DNA of 64,000 nucleotides. Source: an uncultured Isoptericola sp. Lineage in GTDB: Bacteria > Actinomycetota > Actinomycetes > Actinomycetales > Cellulomonadaceae. The notes beneath the pieces were generated by a model. The model ran no database searches. It was not told the DNA's origin and saw nothing but the letters and a program-made list of their open reading frames with translations. Location of the stretch: NCBI GenBank assembly GCA_947497265.1, contig CANMFP010000002.1, positions 1 to 64,000 of the forward strand, read 5' to 3'. Within the stretch, counting starts at the first letter, position 1. Each line of letters begins with the position of its first letter. A program made the translations under genes and the position numbers. Positions 48,388 to 57,018 of the stretch are shown piece by piece.

Positions 48388-51081
48388 GTGACGACCTCAG
48401 CGCGAACCGGTGGCCGACTGCTCCTCATCGACGGCCACTCGATGGCCTACCGGGCGTTCTACGCCCTGCCCGACACGCTGGTGACCTCCAGCGGCCAGGT
48501 GACCAACGCCGTGTACGGCTTCTTCTCGATGCTCACCAACCTGCTGCGCGACGAGGAACCGACGCACGTCGCGGTCGCCTTCGACGCCGGCCGGGTGACG
48601 TTCCGCACGGAGAGGTTTGCCGAGTACAAGGGGAACCGTGACGCGACGCCCGAGGTCTTCCGGGGCCAGGTGCCGCTGATCAAGGAGGTCCTCGAGGCGC
48701 TGCGCGTCCCCGCGCTGGAGCGTGAGGGCATCGAGGCGGACGACATCCTCGCGACCCTCGCACGCCAGGGTGCGGAGGCCGGGCTCGAGGTCCTGATCTG
48801 TTCCGGCGACCGTGACGCGCTGCAGCTCGTGACCGACGGTGTCACGGTGCTCTACCCGAAGAAGGGCGTCTCGGAGCTCGCGCGGATGACCCCGACGGCG
48901 GTCGAGGAGAAGTACAAGGTCCGTCCCGAGCGCTATCCCGACCTGGCCGCTCTGGTGGGGGAGACGAGCGACAACCTGCCCGGTGTCCCCGGTGTGGGTC
49001 CCGGCGTCGCCGCCAAGTGGATCAACCAGTTCGGCGACCTCGACTCGCTGCTGGAACGCCAGGGCGAGGTGACCGGCAAGCGGGGGGAGGCGTTGCGTGA
49101 GCACGCCGTCCAGGTGCGCCTCAACCGAGAGCTCAACGCGTTGCTGACCGACGTCGCGCTGCCGCTGGCGATCGATGACCTCGCCGTCGTGGGCTTCGAC
49201 CGCGAGGCGGTCCACAGCGTCTCCGACGCGTTGCAGTTCGGCGCGCTGCGCGACCGGCTGCTCGCGGTCGACCCCGCGGGCGGCGATCTCGAGGAGGTGG
49301 CCGCGCCCGGCGTCGCGGTCGCGGTGCACGAGGGCCCGTTCGCCGACTGGGTCGCGCGGCATCCCGGCAAGCTGCTGGGTCTGGACGTGACGGGGGTGGC
49401 CCGGCCCGCCCGAGCGGACGCGTGGCAGGTGGCCGTGGCGACGGGTGGCACCGACGGGACGGCGAGCGCGGTGGTCCTCGACCTGGCCGAGCTGGACACC
49501 GCCGACGAGCGCGCCCTCACAGGCTGGCTGGCTGACGAGTCGGCGCCCAAGGCGGTGCACGGGGCCAAGGCGGCCTGGCACATGCTCGCGGCGCGCGGAC
49601 TCGAGCTCGCCGGCGTGACGTGGGACACCGAGCTCGCTGCCTACCTCTGCTACCCGGACCAGCGCGGGTACGACCTGGCGGACCTGGTCGTCCGGCACCT
49701 GCACCGCGAGCTCGCGGTGGCGGACGACGCCGCGCAGGGAGCGCTCGACCTCGATCTCTCCGAGGGCTCCGGTCCGGGAAGCGAGGCTGCGGGCCGCGCG
49801 GTCGCCGTCGTGGATCTTGCGGGCGCACTCGCCGACGGGCTCGACGACCGGGGGGCGCGCAGCCTCCTGCACGACGTCGAGATGCCTCTGGCCGGCGTGC
49901 TGGCGCGGATGGAGGACACGGGGATCGCCGCGGACACGACGTTCCTCACCGAGCTCGAGCAGCACTTCGCCGACGCCGTCGCACGATCAGCCGCGGAGGC
50001 GTACGACGTCATCGGCCGCGAGGTGAACCTGGGCAGCCCGAAGCAGCTCCAAGAGGTCCTGTTCGACCAGCTGGGCATGCCGCGGACGAAGAAGATCAAG
50101 ACCGGGTACACCACGGACGCCGCGTCCCTGCAAGATCTCTTCACCAAGACCGAGCACCCGTTCCTGGCGCACCTGCTGGCCCACCGGGACGCGGCGAAGC
50201 TGCGGACCACCGTGGAGGGCCTGCTCAAGTCGGTGCAGCCGGACGGGCGGATCCACACCACGTTCCAGCAGACGATCGCCGCGACCGGCCGGCTGAGCTC
50301 GATGGACCCGAACCTGCAGAACATCCCGATCCGTACGGAGTCGGGCCGGCGGATCCGTCGGGCCTTCCGGGTCGGTGAGGGGCACGAGGTCCTCCTCACC
50401 GCTGACTACAGCCAGATCGAGATGCGGATCATGGCGCACCTGTCGGGCGACGAAGGGTTGATCGCCGCGTTCCGCTCGGGCGAGGACCTGCACCGTTACG
50501 TGGGCTCGCGCGTCTTCGACGTCGAGCCGGCCGACGTCACCGCCGAGATGCGCGCGAAGGTCAAGGCGATGAGCTACGGCCTGGCGTACGGGCTGAGCGC
50601 GTTCGGTCTGTCCCAGCAGCTCAGCATCGCCACGGGTGAGGCGCAAGGACTGATGGACGACTACTTCACCCGCTTCGGGGGCGTGCGCGTCTACCTGGCG
50701 GGGATCGTGGAGGAGGCTCGTGCCACGGGATACACCGCGACGATCCTGGGCCGGCGTCGATACCTCCCGGACCTGACGAGCGACAACCGGCAGCGACGGC
50801 AGATGGCGGAGCGGATGGCCCTGAACGCGCCGATCCAAGGCAGCGCGGCCGACATCATCAAGCTCGCCATGCTCGGGGTGCAGCGCGAGTTCGACGAGCG
50901 CGACCTGCGGTCGAGGCTGCTGCTGCAGGTGCACGACGAGCTGGTGGTCGAGGTCGCGCCGGGCGAGCGTGACACCGTCGAGGACGTCCTGCGGTCGAGG
51001 ATGGGGGCCGCCTACTCGTTGGACGTGCCGCTCGACGTCTCGGTCGGGGCGGGCGAGACCTGGCACGACGCCGGGCACTGA
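48388..51081 (+). CDS. polA: DNA polymerase I
   Basis: This 897-residue enzyme fills gaps and removes RNA primers. The 5'-3' exonuclease domain covers about 1-300 (LLIDGHSMAYRAFYAL, ICSGDRDALQLV, GETSDNLPGVPGVGPG). The middle domain (310-500) has the 3'-5' exonuclease fold but reads LLGLDVTGV where active enzymes have Asp-x-Glu, so proofreading is probably lost, as in Taq and mycobacterial PolA. The polymerase domain has TADYSQIEMRIMAHLS (motif A), the O-helix segment RAKVKAMSYGLAYGLSAFG, and LLQVHDELVVEV (motif C). Confidence 0.95.
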   Translation: MTTSARTGGRLLLIDGHSMAYRAFYALPDTLVTSSGQVTNAVYGFFSMLTNLLRDEEPTHVAVAFDAGRVTFRTERFAEYKGNRDATPEVFRGQVPLIKEVLEALRVPALEREGIEADDILATLARQGAEAGLEVLICSGDRDALQLVTDGVTVLYPKKGVSELARMTPTAVEEKYKVRPERYPDLAALVGETSDNLPGVPGVGPGVAAKWINQFGDLDSLLERQGEVTGKRGEALREHAVQVRLNRELNALLTDVALPLAIDDLAVVGFDREAVHSVSDALQFGALRDRLLAVDPAGGDLEEVAAPGVAVAVHEGPFADWVARHPGKLLGLDVTGVARPARADAWQVAVATGGTDGTASAVVLDLAELDTADERALTGWLADESAPKAVHGAKAAWHMLAARGLELAGVTWDTELAAYLCYPDQRGYDLADLVVRHLHRELAVADDAAQGALDLDLSEGSGPGSEAAGRAVAVVDLAGALADGLDDRGARSLLHDVEMPLAGVLARMEDTGIAADTTFLTELEQHFADAVARSAAEAYDVIGREVNLGSPKQLQEVLFDQLGMPRTKKIKTGYTTDAASLQDLFTKTEHPFLAHLLAHRDAAKLRTTVEGLLKSVQPDGRIHTTFQQTIAATGRLSSMDPNLQNIPIRTESGRRIRRAFRVGEGHEVLLTADYSQIEMRIMAHLSGDEGLIAAFRSGEDLHRYVGSRVFDVEPADVTAEMRAKVKAMSYGLAYGLSAFGLSQQLSIATGEAQGLMDDYFTRFGGVRVYLAGIVEEARATGYTATILGRRRYLPDLTSDNRQRRQMAERMALNAPIQGSAADIIKLAMLGVQREFDERDLRSRLLLQVHDELVVEVAPGERDTVEDVLRSRMGAAYSLDVPLDVSVGAGETWHDAGH

Positions 51082-51100
51082 CGGGCCACGGCCGCGCAGG

Positions 51101-51892
51101 TCAGTCCTTGGTCGTGACGAAGACCGCCGTGCCGGGCAGGTATGCGCCCCGCACCGGTCCCCATCCGCCCCACGTCTCGGTGTTCCAGGCGGGCCACTCG
51201 GGCTCGACGAGGTCGCGCAGGCGCAGCCCGGCGGCCACGACGTCCCGGACGTGGTCGCCCACGGTCCGGTGGTGCTCCGCGTAGACGACGCGGCCCGACG
51301 CGGTGGCCTCGACGTAGGGACGTCGGTCGAAGTACGAGCGGTGCGCCGTCAGCCCGTCGGGGCCGGGGTCGTCGGGGAACGCCCAGCGCAGGGGGTGCGT
51401 CACCGAGAACACCCACCGCCCGCCGGGCCGCAGCACGCGCGCCGCCTCCGCGTGCACGCGGTTCGCGTCGGCGACGAACGGGATCGCGCCGAACGAGGTG
51501 AACACGACGTCGAAGCTCACGTCGGCGAACGGCAGCGCGCGGGCGTCCGCCTCCACGACGGGGACCCGGGTGCCGGTGCGCGCGTCCAGGCGCGCCGCAG
51601 CATCCATCATGGCCGGAGCGACGTCGGTCGCGACCACGCGCGCACCCTGCCCGGCGAGCCACCGCGAGCAGTGCGCCGCACCGGCGCCCACCTCGAGGAC
51701 GTCCGCGCCGCGCACCTCGCCGAGCAGGCGGGCCTCGGCCTCGGTGAGTCCCTCGGGGCCCCACCGGAACCCGGCGTCGCCGAGGAACCCGCCGTGGTCC
51801 TCGAGGTACTCGTCGGCGTGCGCGTCCCACCACTCGCGGGCCGCTCCGTCGTCGTCGGGGACATCTCGGTAGCCGAACCAGGTCGCGGTCAC
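51101..51892 (-). CDS. Class I SAM-dependent methyltransferase
   Basis: This 263-residue protein has a UbiE/type-11 methyltransferase domain. Motif I is DVLEVGAGAAHCSRWL, motif II VVATDVAPAMMDAA, and VVEADARALPFADVSFDVVF and EAARVLRPGGRWVFS follow. The substrate is unknown. GTG 51890-51892 is preferred because CACGAT (51899-51904) ends six bases upstream and the family N-terminus starts there. It is divergent from rpsA and convergent with polA. Confidence 0.83.
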   Translation of the reverse strand: MTATWFGYRDVPDDDGAAREWWDAHADEYLEDHGGFLGDAGFRWGPEGLTEAEARLLGEVRGADVLEVGAGAAHCSRWLAGQGARVVATDVAPAMMDAAARLDARTGTRVPVVEADARALPFADVSFDVVFTSFGAIPFVADANRVHAEAARVLRPGGRWVFSVTHPLRWAFPDDPGPDGLTAHRSYFDRRPYVEATASGRVVYAEHHRTVGDHVRDVVAAGLRLRDLVEPEWPAWNTETWGGWGPVRGAYLPGTAVFVTTKD

Positions 51893-51953
51893 GCCCTCAT
51901 CGTGCCACCGGAGGACCTGTGACGGACGCGGCTCGGCCGCGGTGCCGTCCGCA

Positions 51954-51982
51954 TTGACCCTTCCATACCGCGCGGATAAGAT
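51954..51982 (+). promoter_or_regulatory. Consensus-like promoter of rpsA
   Basis: TTGACC (51954-51959), a 17-bp spacer and TAAGAT (51977-51982) form the best housekeeping sigma promoter in the window. The start should be near 51989, leaving a 5' leader of about 130 nt before rpsA. Such a leader could carry S1 autoregulation, but no known motif was recognised in it. Confidence 0.75.
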
Positions 51983-52120
51983 GGTCCGCGGTGCAGTGCG
52001 CCCGTGGGGCTGGCCCATGCGTGGCCGGCGCGTCCGTCGGCCTGGTCGACAGCCGCACGATACACCTGCACCGCGACCCCTGTCCGCACTATGCCCTGTC
52101 CGCATCGGAGCAACTACTCA

Positions 52121-53626
52121 ATGACCATCTCCACCACGAAGTCCGCCCCGCAGGTCGCCGTCAACGACATCGGCACCGAGGAAGACTTCCTTGCCGCCGT
52201 CGACGCCACCATCAAGTACTTCAACGATGGTGACATCGTCGAAGGCACGATCGTCAAGGTCGACCGCGACGAGGTCCTCCTCGACATCGGATACAAGACG
52301 GAGGGCGTGATCCCGTCCCGGGAGCTCTCCATCAAGCACGACGTGGACCCGGGCGAGGTCGTCACCGTCGGTGACGCCGTCGAGGCTCTCGTCCTCCAGA
52401 AGGAGGACAAGGAGGGTCGTCTGATCCTGTCCAAGAAGCGCGCGCAGTACGAGCGCGCCTGGGGCACGATCGAGAAGATCAAGGAGGAGGACGGCGTCGT
52501 CACCGGCACCGTCATCGAGGTCGTCAAGGGTGGCCTCATCCTCGACATCGGCCTGCGCGGCTTCCTCCCCGCCTCGCTGGTGGAGATGCGCCGTGTCCGC
52601 GACCTCGCGCCGTACGTCGGCAAGGAGATCGAGGCCAAGATCATCGAGCTCGACAAGAACCGCAACAACGTGGTCCTGTCGCGCCGCGCCTGGCTCGAGC
52701 AGACGCAGTCCGAGGTCCGTTCCACCTTCCTGCAGACGCTGCAGAAGGGCCAGGTCCGTCCCGGTGTCGTCTCCTCGATCGTCAACTTCGGTGCGTTCGT
52801 CGACCTGGGTGGCGTGGACGGTCTCGTGCACGTCTCCGAGCTCTCCTGGAAGCACATCGACCACCCCTCCGAGGTCGTCGAGGTCGGTCAGGAGGTCACG
52901 GTCGAGGTGCTCGACGTCGACTTCGACCGCGAGCGTGTCTCCCTGTCGCTGAAGGCGACGCAGGAGGACCCGTGGCAGACCTTCGCCCGCACGCACGCCA
53001 TCGGCCAGGTCGTGCCCGGCAAGGTGACGAAGCTCGTGCCGTTCGGTGCGTTCGTCCGCGTCGAGGACGGCATCGAGGGTCTCGTGCACATCTCCGAGCT
53101 GGCGGTCCGCCACGTCGAGCTGCCGGAGCAGGTCGTCCAGGTGGGCGCCGAGGTCTTCGTCAAGGTCATCGACATCGACCTCGAGCGTCGCCGCATCTCG
53201 CTGTCCCTCAAGCAGGCCAACGAGGGCATGGACCCGGAGTCCGAGGACTTCGACCCGGCGCTCTACGGCATGGCTGCCGACTACGACGAGAACGGGGAGT
53301 ACAAGTACCCCGAGGGCTTCGACCCGGAGACCAACGAGTGGCTCGAGGGCTTCGAGACGCAGCGTGAGGCCTGGGAGGCGGAGTACGCCAAGGCGCACGC
53401 CCGCTGGGAGTCGCACCGCGAGCAGGTCCGGGCTGCGCTGTCGGCCGACGCCGACGCCGCGGCCGGGGACGTCGTCTCCGGTGGGTCGAGCAGCAGCTCG
53501 TCCTCCTCGTCGTCGTCCTCGTCGTCCTACTCCTCCGCGGCCCCCGTGCAGGAGGAGGAGACCGGCGGCACGCTGGCTTCCGACGAGGCGCTGGCCGCGC
53601 TCCGCGAGAAGCTGACCGGCAACTGA
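52121..53626 (+). CDS. rpsA: 30S ribosomal protein S1
   Basis: This 501-residue RNA-binding protein helps mRNAs bind the 30S subunit. Four S1 OB-fold repeats are visible at about residues 35-105, 120-190, 205-275 and 290-362. Typical segments are GTIVKVDRDEVLLDIGYKTEG, GLRGFLPASLVE, FGAFVDLGGVDGLVHVSELSW and FGAFVRVEDGIEGLVHISEL. The C-terminal 130 residues are acidic and disordered and include 14 consecutive Ser (456-469). GGAG lies 10 bases before ATG 52121. A strong promoter and terminator make it a single-gene unit. Confidence 0.95.
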   Translation: MTISTTKSAPQVAVNDIGTEEDFLAAVDATIKYFNDGDIVEGTIVKVDRDEVLLDIGYKTEGVIPSRELSIKHDVDPGEVVTVGDAVEALVLQKEDKEGRLILSKKRAQYERAWGTIEKIKEEDGVVTGTVIEVVKGGLILDIGLRGFLPASLVEMRRVRDLAPYVGKEIEAKIIELDKNRNNVVLSRRAWLEQTQSEVRSTFLQTLQKGQVRPGVVSSIVNFGAFVDLGGVDGLVHVSELSWKHIDHPSEVVEVGQEVTVEVLDVDFDRERVSLSLKATQEDPWQTFARTHAIGQVVPGKVTKLVPFGAFVRVEDGIEGLVHISELAVRHVELPEQVVQVGAEVFVKVIDIDLERRRISLSLKQANEGMDPESEDFDPALYGMAADYDENGEYKYPEGFDPETNEWLEGFETQREAWEAEYAKAHARWESHREQVRAALSADADAAAGDVVSGGSSSSSSSSSSSSSSYSSAAPVQEEETGGTLASDEALAALREKLTGN

Positions 53627-53663
53627 GCCGACGGTTGCCGACCCGCTGAGGGTCGCTGACCGA

Positions 53664-53697
53664 GAAGGCCCGTCACCCCGCAGGGTGACGGGCCTTC
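53664..53697. terminator. Bidirectional terminator after rpsA
   Basis: A perfect 15-bp stem (53664-53678 with 53683-53697) closes a CGCA loop between convergent rpsA and the ABC exporter gene. Confidence 0.87.
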
Positions 53698-53719
53698 GTC
53701 GTGCTCGGCCGGCTGACGG

Positions 53720-55642
53720 CTACGAGGCCGGCCGGTCGTCCAGATCGGCGAACTGCGTGCGGTACAGCTCGGCATAGAGCCCGCTCGACGCCAGGAGCTC
53801 GGCGTGCGTGCCCTGCTCGACGACGGCGCCGTCGTCGAGCACCACGATGGAGTCGGCGGCGCGCACGGTCGACAGCCGGTGCGCGATCACGAGCGAGGTG
53901 CGGCCGGCCAGCGCCTCGTCGAGCGCCGCCTGCACCGCCGCCTCGGACTCGGAGTCGAGGTGGGCGGTCGCCTCGTCGAGGACGACGACGTCGGGAGCCT
54001 TGAGCAGGAGCCTGGCGATCGCCAGCCGCTGCCGCTCGCCACCGGAGAGGCGGTAGCCGCGGTCCCCGACGACCGTCTCGAGCCCTTCGGGCATGCGGGC
54101 GACGAGGTCGCCGATCCGCGCCTGCTCGAGGACGTGCCAGATCTGGTCGTCGGTCGCGTCCTGCCGTGCGTACCGCAGGTTGCCCGCGACCGTGTCGTGG
54201 AACAGGTGGGCCTCCTGCGACACGACGCCCACGGTCGCGCGCAGCGACGCGGCGGTGACGTCTCGCAGGTCCTGACCGGCGATGCGCACGGCGCCCGTGG
54301 TCGGGTCGTACATCCGGACCACGAGCTGTGAGAGGGTCGTTTTGCCGGCCCCGGAAGGCCCGACGAGCGCGACCATCGTCCCGGCGGGCACGGCGAAGGA
54401 CACGTCGCGCAGGGTCGCGCCGACGGGGTCCTTGCGCACCGTGGCGACGGACTCGAGCGAGGCGAGCGAGATCTCGTCGGCTCGGGGGTACCGAAACGTG
54501 ACGGCGTCCAGCTCGATGCCGGCTCCGTGCGCGGTCACGGCGTGCCGCAGGTCGCCGGCGTCCGGCTTCTCCGCCACCGTGGGCTCGAGATCGAGGACCT
54601 CGAGGACCCGCTCGAAGCTGACGAGGGCGGTCATGACGTCGATCTGGACGTTGGACATCGCGCTCAAGGGGCCGTAGAGCCTCCCGAGGTAGGCCGTCAG
54701 CGCGACGATCGTGCCGACGGTGAGCTGACCGGCGATCGCCTGCAGCCCGCCGACACCGTAGACGACGGCGATGGCGACCGACGCGAGCGTCGTCAGCCCG
54801 ATCCGGAACCAGGTCGAGTACAGCGCCCTGGCGACGCCGACGTCACGCAGCGCCCGCGCGTGCTCGGCGTAGTGCGCGGCCTCGCGCTCCGGGTCGCCGA
54901 ACACCTTGGCGAGGTGCGCCCCGGCGACGTTGAACCGCTCGTTCATCAGCTGGCCGGCGTCGGCGTCGAGCTCGTAGCCGCGGTGCGCCAGAGCGGCGAT
55001 CCGTCGGCCGAACCAGCGTGCCGGCAGGACGAAGGCCGGCAGCAGGGCCAGCGCCAGGAGCGTGAGGCTCCACGACATCACGAACATGGCCGTGAGCGTG
55101 AAGACGATCGTGAGACCGTTGGAGACCACCGTCTGCAGGGTCGAGGTGAAGGCCTGCTGCGCACCGAGCACGTCCCCGTTGAGCCGCTGCACCAGCGCAC
55201 CGGTCCGCGCCCGCGAGAAGAAGGCCAGCGGCATCCGTTGCACGTGGTCGTAGACGCTGGTGCGCAGGTCGACGATCAGCTCCTCGCCCACCACGGCGGA
55301 TACCCATCGCTCGGCGAGCGCCAGCAGCGCGGTCAGGGCGGCCAGGCCGGCCGCCGCGGCCGCCATGAGGAGCACCACCTCTCGGTCGTCGCCGCCGATC
55401 CCGACGTCGATGAGGCGCCGGAACAGCAACGGGACCGCCGCGCCGGCGGCCGCCCCCACCAGGAGCAGTGCCACGAAGACGGCCAGCCGGCCGCGGTAGG
55501 GCCGGGCGAAGGCCAGGATCCGGCGCAGGGTCTCGCGGGGGAGTCGACGGCGGCGCACCGACGCGTCCTGCACGTAGGACCGCATCGGCCCGCCCATCCC
55601 GACCCCGGGCCGTCCACCAGGTGCTCGCCCGCCCATGCTCAT
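53720..55642 (-). CDS. ABC exporter with fused membrane and ATPase domains
   Basis: This 640-residue protein has six membrane helices in residues 45-330 and an ATPase domain from about 375. Walker A is VGPSGAGKTT, the signature LSGGERQ, Walker B VVVLDEATAHLD and the switch His is in VIAHRLST. All catalytic residues are present, so a homodimeric exporter is likely. The N-terminus is rich in Gly, Pro and Arg. The substrate is unknown. The start at ATG 55640-55642 has TAGGCT (55650-55655) seven bases upstream; it is divergent from coaE with a 34-bp gap. Confidence 0.88.
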   Translation of the reverse strand: MSMGGRAPGGRPGVGMGGPMRSYVQDASVRRRRLPRETLRRILAFARPYRGRLAVFVALLLVGAAAGAAVPLLFRRLIDVGIGGDDREVVLLMAAAAAGLAALTALLALAERWVSAVVGEELIVDLRTSVYDHVQRMPLAFFSRARTGALVQRLNGDVLGAQQAFTSTLQTVVSNGLTIVFTLTAMFVMSWSLTLLALALLPAFVLPARWFGRRIAALAHRGYELDADAGQLMNERFNVAGAHLAKVFGDPEREAAHYAEHARALRDVGVARALYSTWFRIGLTTLASVAIAVVYGVGGLQAIAGQLTVGTIVALTAYLGRLYGPLSAMSNVQIDVMTALVSFERVLEVLDLEPTVAEKPDAGDLRHAVTAHGAGIELDAVTFRYPRADEISLASLESVATVRKDPVGATLRDVSFAVPAGTMVALVGPSGAGKTTLSQLVVRMYDPTTGAVRIAGQDLRDVTAASLRATVGVVSQEAHLFHDTVAGNLRYARQDATDDQIWHVLEQARIGDLVARMPEGLETVVGDRGYRLSGGERQRLAIARLLLKAPDVVVLDEATAHLDSESEAAVQAALDEALAGRTSLVIAHRLSTVRAADSIVVLDDGAVVEQGTHAELLASSGLYAELYRTQFADLDDRPAS

Positions 55643-55649
55643 GGCGTGA

Positions 55650-55670
55650 AGCCTACGGCGAGGGCAGGAT
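55650..55670. promoter_or_regulatory. Divergent leaderless promoters for the ABC exporter and coaE
   Basis: On the minus strand TAGGCT (55650-55655) ends seven bases before the exporter ATG. On the plus strand CAGGAT (55665-55670) ends six bases before the coaE ATG. The promoters must overlap within the 34-bp gap. Confidence 0.5.
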
Positions 55671-55676
55671 GGGCCT

Positions 55677-56315
55677 ATGTTCCGCATAGGCCTCACCGGT
55701 GGTATCGCCGCAGGCAAGTCCGTCGTCTCCCGCCGTCTCGACGAGCTGGGCGCCGTGGTGATCGATCACGACGTCCTGGCGCGCGAGGCGGTCGCCCCGG
55801 GTTCGGTGGGGCTCGCCGAGGTCGTCGAGGAGTTCGGTGACCAGGTGCTCGCCGACGACGGCGCGCTCGACCGGCCCGCGCTCGGGCGGGTGGTCTTCGG
55901 CGACACCCGGGCGAGGACCCGGCTCGAGGGGATCGTCCACCCGCAGGTCCGCCGTCTGGCGGCCGAACGCGAGGCTGCGGCGGGCGCCGCGGACCCGCGT
56001 GCCGTCGTCGTGCATGACGTCCCGCTGCTCGTCGAGACCGGTCAGGCCGACCGGTTCCACCTGTTGGCGGTCGTCGACGCGCCGGCCGCGCAGCGTGTCG
56101 AGCGGCTCGTGACCGGTCGATCGATGACCGAGGCGGAGGCGAGGTCGCGCGTGTCGGCGCAGGCCGAGGACGGCGAGCGCCTGGCCGTGGCAGACGTCGT
56201 GCTCGACGGGACGGGCACGGAGGACGGGCTGCGGGCACAGGTCGACGAGCTGTGGTCGCGCGTGACCACGGAGGTCGCGCAGGAGCTGGACGCCGAGGAG
56301 GCCGAGCGGGCGTGA
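55677..56315 (+). CDS. coaE: Dephospho-CoA kinase
   Basis: This 212-residue P-loop kinase carries out the last step of coenzyme A synthesis. The P-loop GLTGGIAAGKS is at residues 6-16; DHDVLAREAVAPG and VVVHDVPLLVETG are family motifs. It is the plain kinase without the extra GrpB-like domain found in mycobacteria. It overlaps pcp by GTGA. Confidence 0.92.
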   Translation: MFRIGLTGGIAAGKSVVSRRLDELGAVVIDHDVLAREAVAPGSVGLAEVVEEFGDQVLADDGALDRPALGRVVFGDTRARTRLEGIVHPQVRRLAAEREAAAGAADPRAVVVHDVPLLVETGQADRFHLLAVVDAPAAQRVERLVTGRSMTEAEARSRVSAQAEDGERLAVADVVLDGTGTEDGLRAQVDELWSRVTTEVAQELDAEEAERA

Positions 56316-56941
56316 ACATCCTCGTCACAGGGTTCGAGCCCTTCGGCGGCGCGGCGGTCAACGAGTCGTGGCAGGCCGTGCAATGCCTCGAGGAGCGGTG
56401 GGTGGCCGAGCGGCACCCGGAGCGTCTCGTCGTCGCACGTCTCCCGGTCACCTTCGCCGGCGCGCCGGCGAACCTGAGCCGGCTGCTCGTGGAGCACTCG
56501 CCGCAGGTGGTGGTGTGCGTCGGGCTCGCGGCGGGCTCGCGCACCGTGCGGCTCGAACGCGTCGCGCTCAACGTGGTCGACGCGCGGATCCCCGACAACG
56601 CAGGGCGATCCCCGGTCGACGAGCCCGTGGTGGCCGACGGGCCGATCGCCCACCTGAGCTCGCTGCCCCTCAAGGCCGCACTGGGAGCCGTGCGCGAGAC
56701 CGGGGTCCCGGTCAGCGTGAGCAACACGGCCGGCACCTACGTCTGCAACGCCACGTTCTACGCACTGGCGCACGCGCTGGCGGGCACCGACGCCCGCGCC
56801 GGGTTCGTGCACGTCCCCGGGGCCGACGCCGTCCCGCCGGCGGAGGCGGCACGGGCCCTCGCTGCGGTGGTCCGCACGGCGGCGGACCACCGCGCCGGAC
56901 GGATCGAGGAGCTCGTCCTGGCGGCCGGTACCGAGCACTGA
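56312..56941 (+). CDS. pcp: Pyroglutamyl-peptidase I
   Basis: This 209-residue cysteine peptidase (family C15) removes N-terminal pyroglutamate from peptides. Catalytic residues are Glu82 (RLERVALNVVDARIPDN), Cys145 (SNTAGTYVCNATFY) and His167 (GFVHVPG). GTG 56312 overlaps the coaE stop, with GAGGAGG upstream, so it is coupled to coaE. Both are followed by uvrB on the same strand, which has its own promoter. Confidence 0.9.
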   Translation: MNILVTGFEPFGGAAVNESWQAVQCLEERWVAERHPERLVVARLPVTFAGAPANLSRLLVEHSPQVVVCVGLAAGSRTVRLERVALNVVDARIPDNAGRSPVDEPVVADGPIAHLSSLPLKAALGAVRETGVPVSVSNTAGTYVCNATFYALAHALAGTDARAGFVHVPGADAVPPAEAARALAAVVRTAADHRAGRIEELVLAAGTEH

Positions 56942-57006
56942 CCGTGACCACCGCGCGCTGACCGCACCGGGGCGGCGGCGGCGAAGCGGTTGTCGGTGGC
57001 CGGGCC

Positions 57007-57012
57007 TACCGT
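57007..57012 (+). promoter_or_regulatory. -10 element for leaderless uvrB
   Basis: TACCGT is followed by six G residues and then ATG 57019. The G run resembles but is not a Shine-Dalgarno sequence; no LexA box was found upstream. Confidence 0.5.
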
Positions 57013-57018
57013 GGGGGG

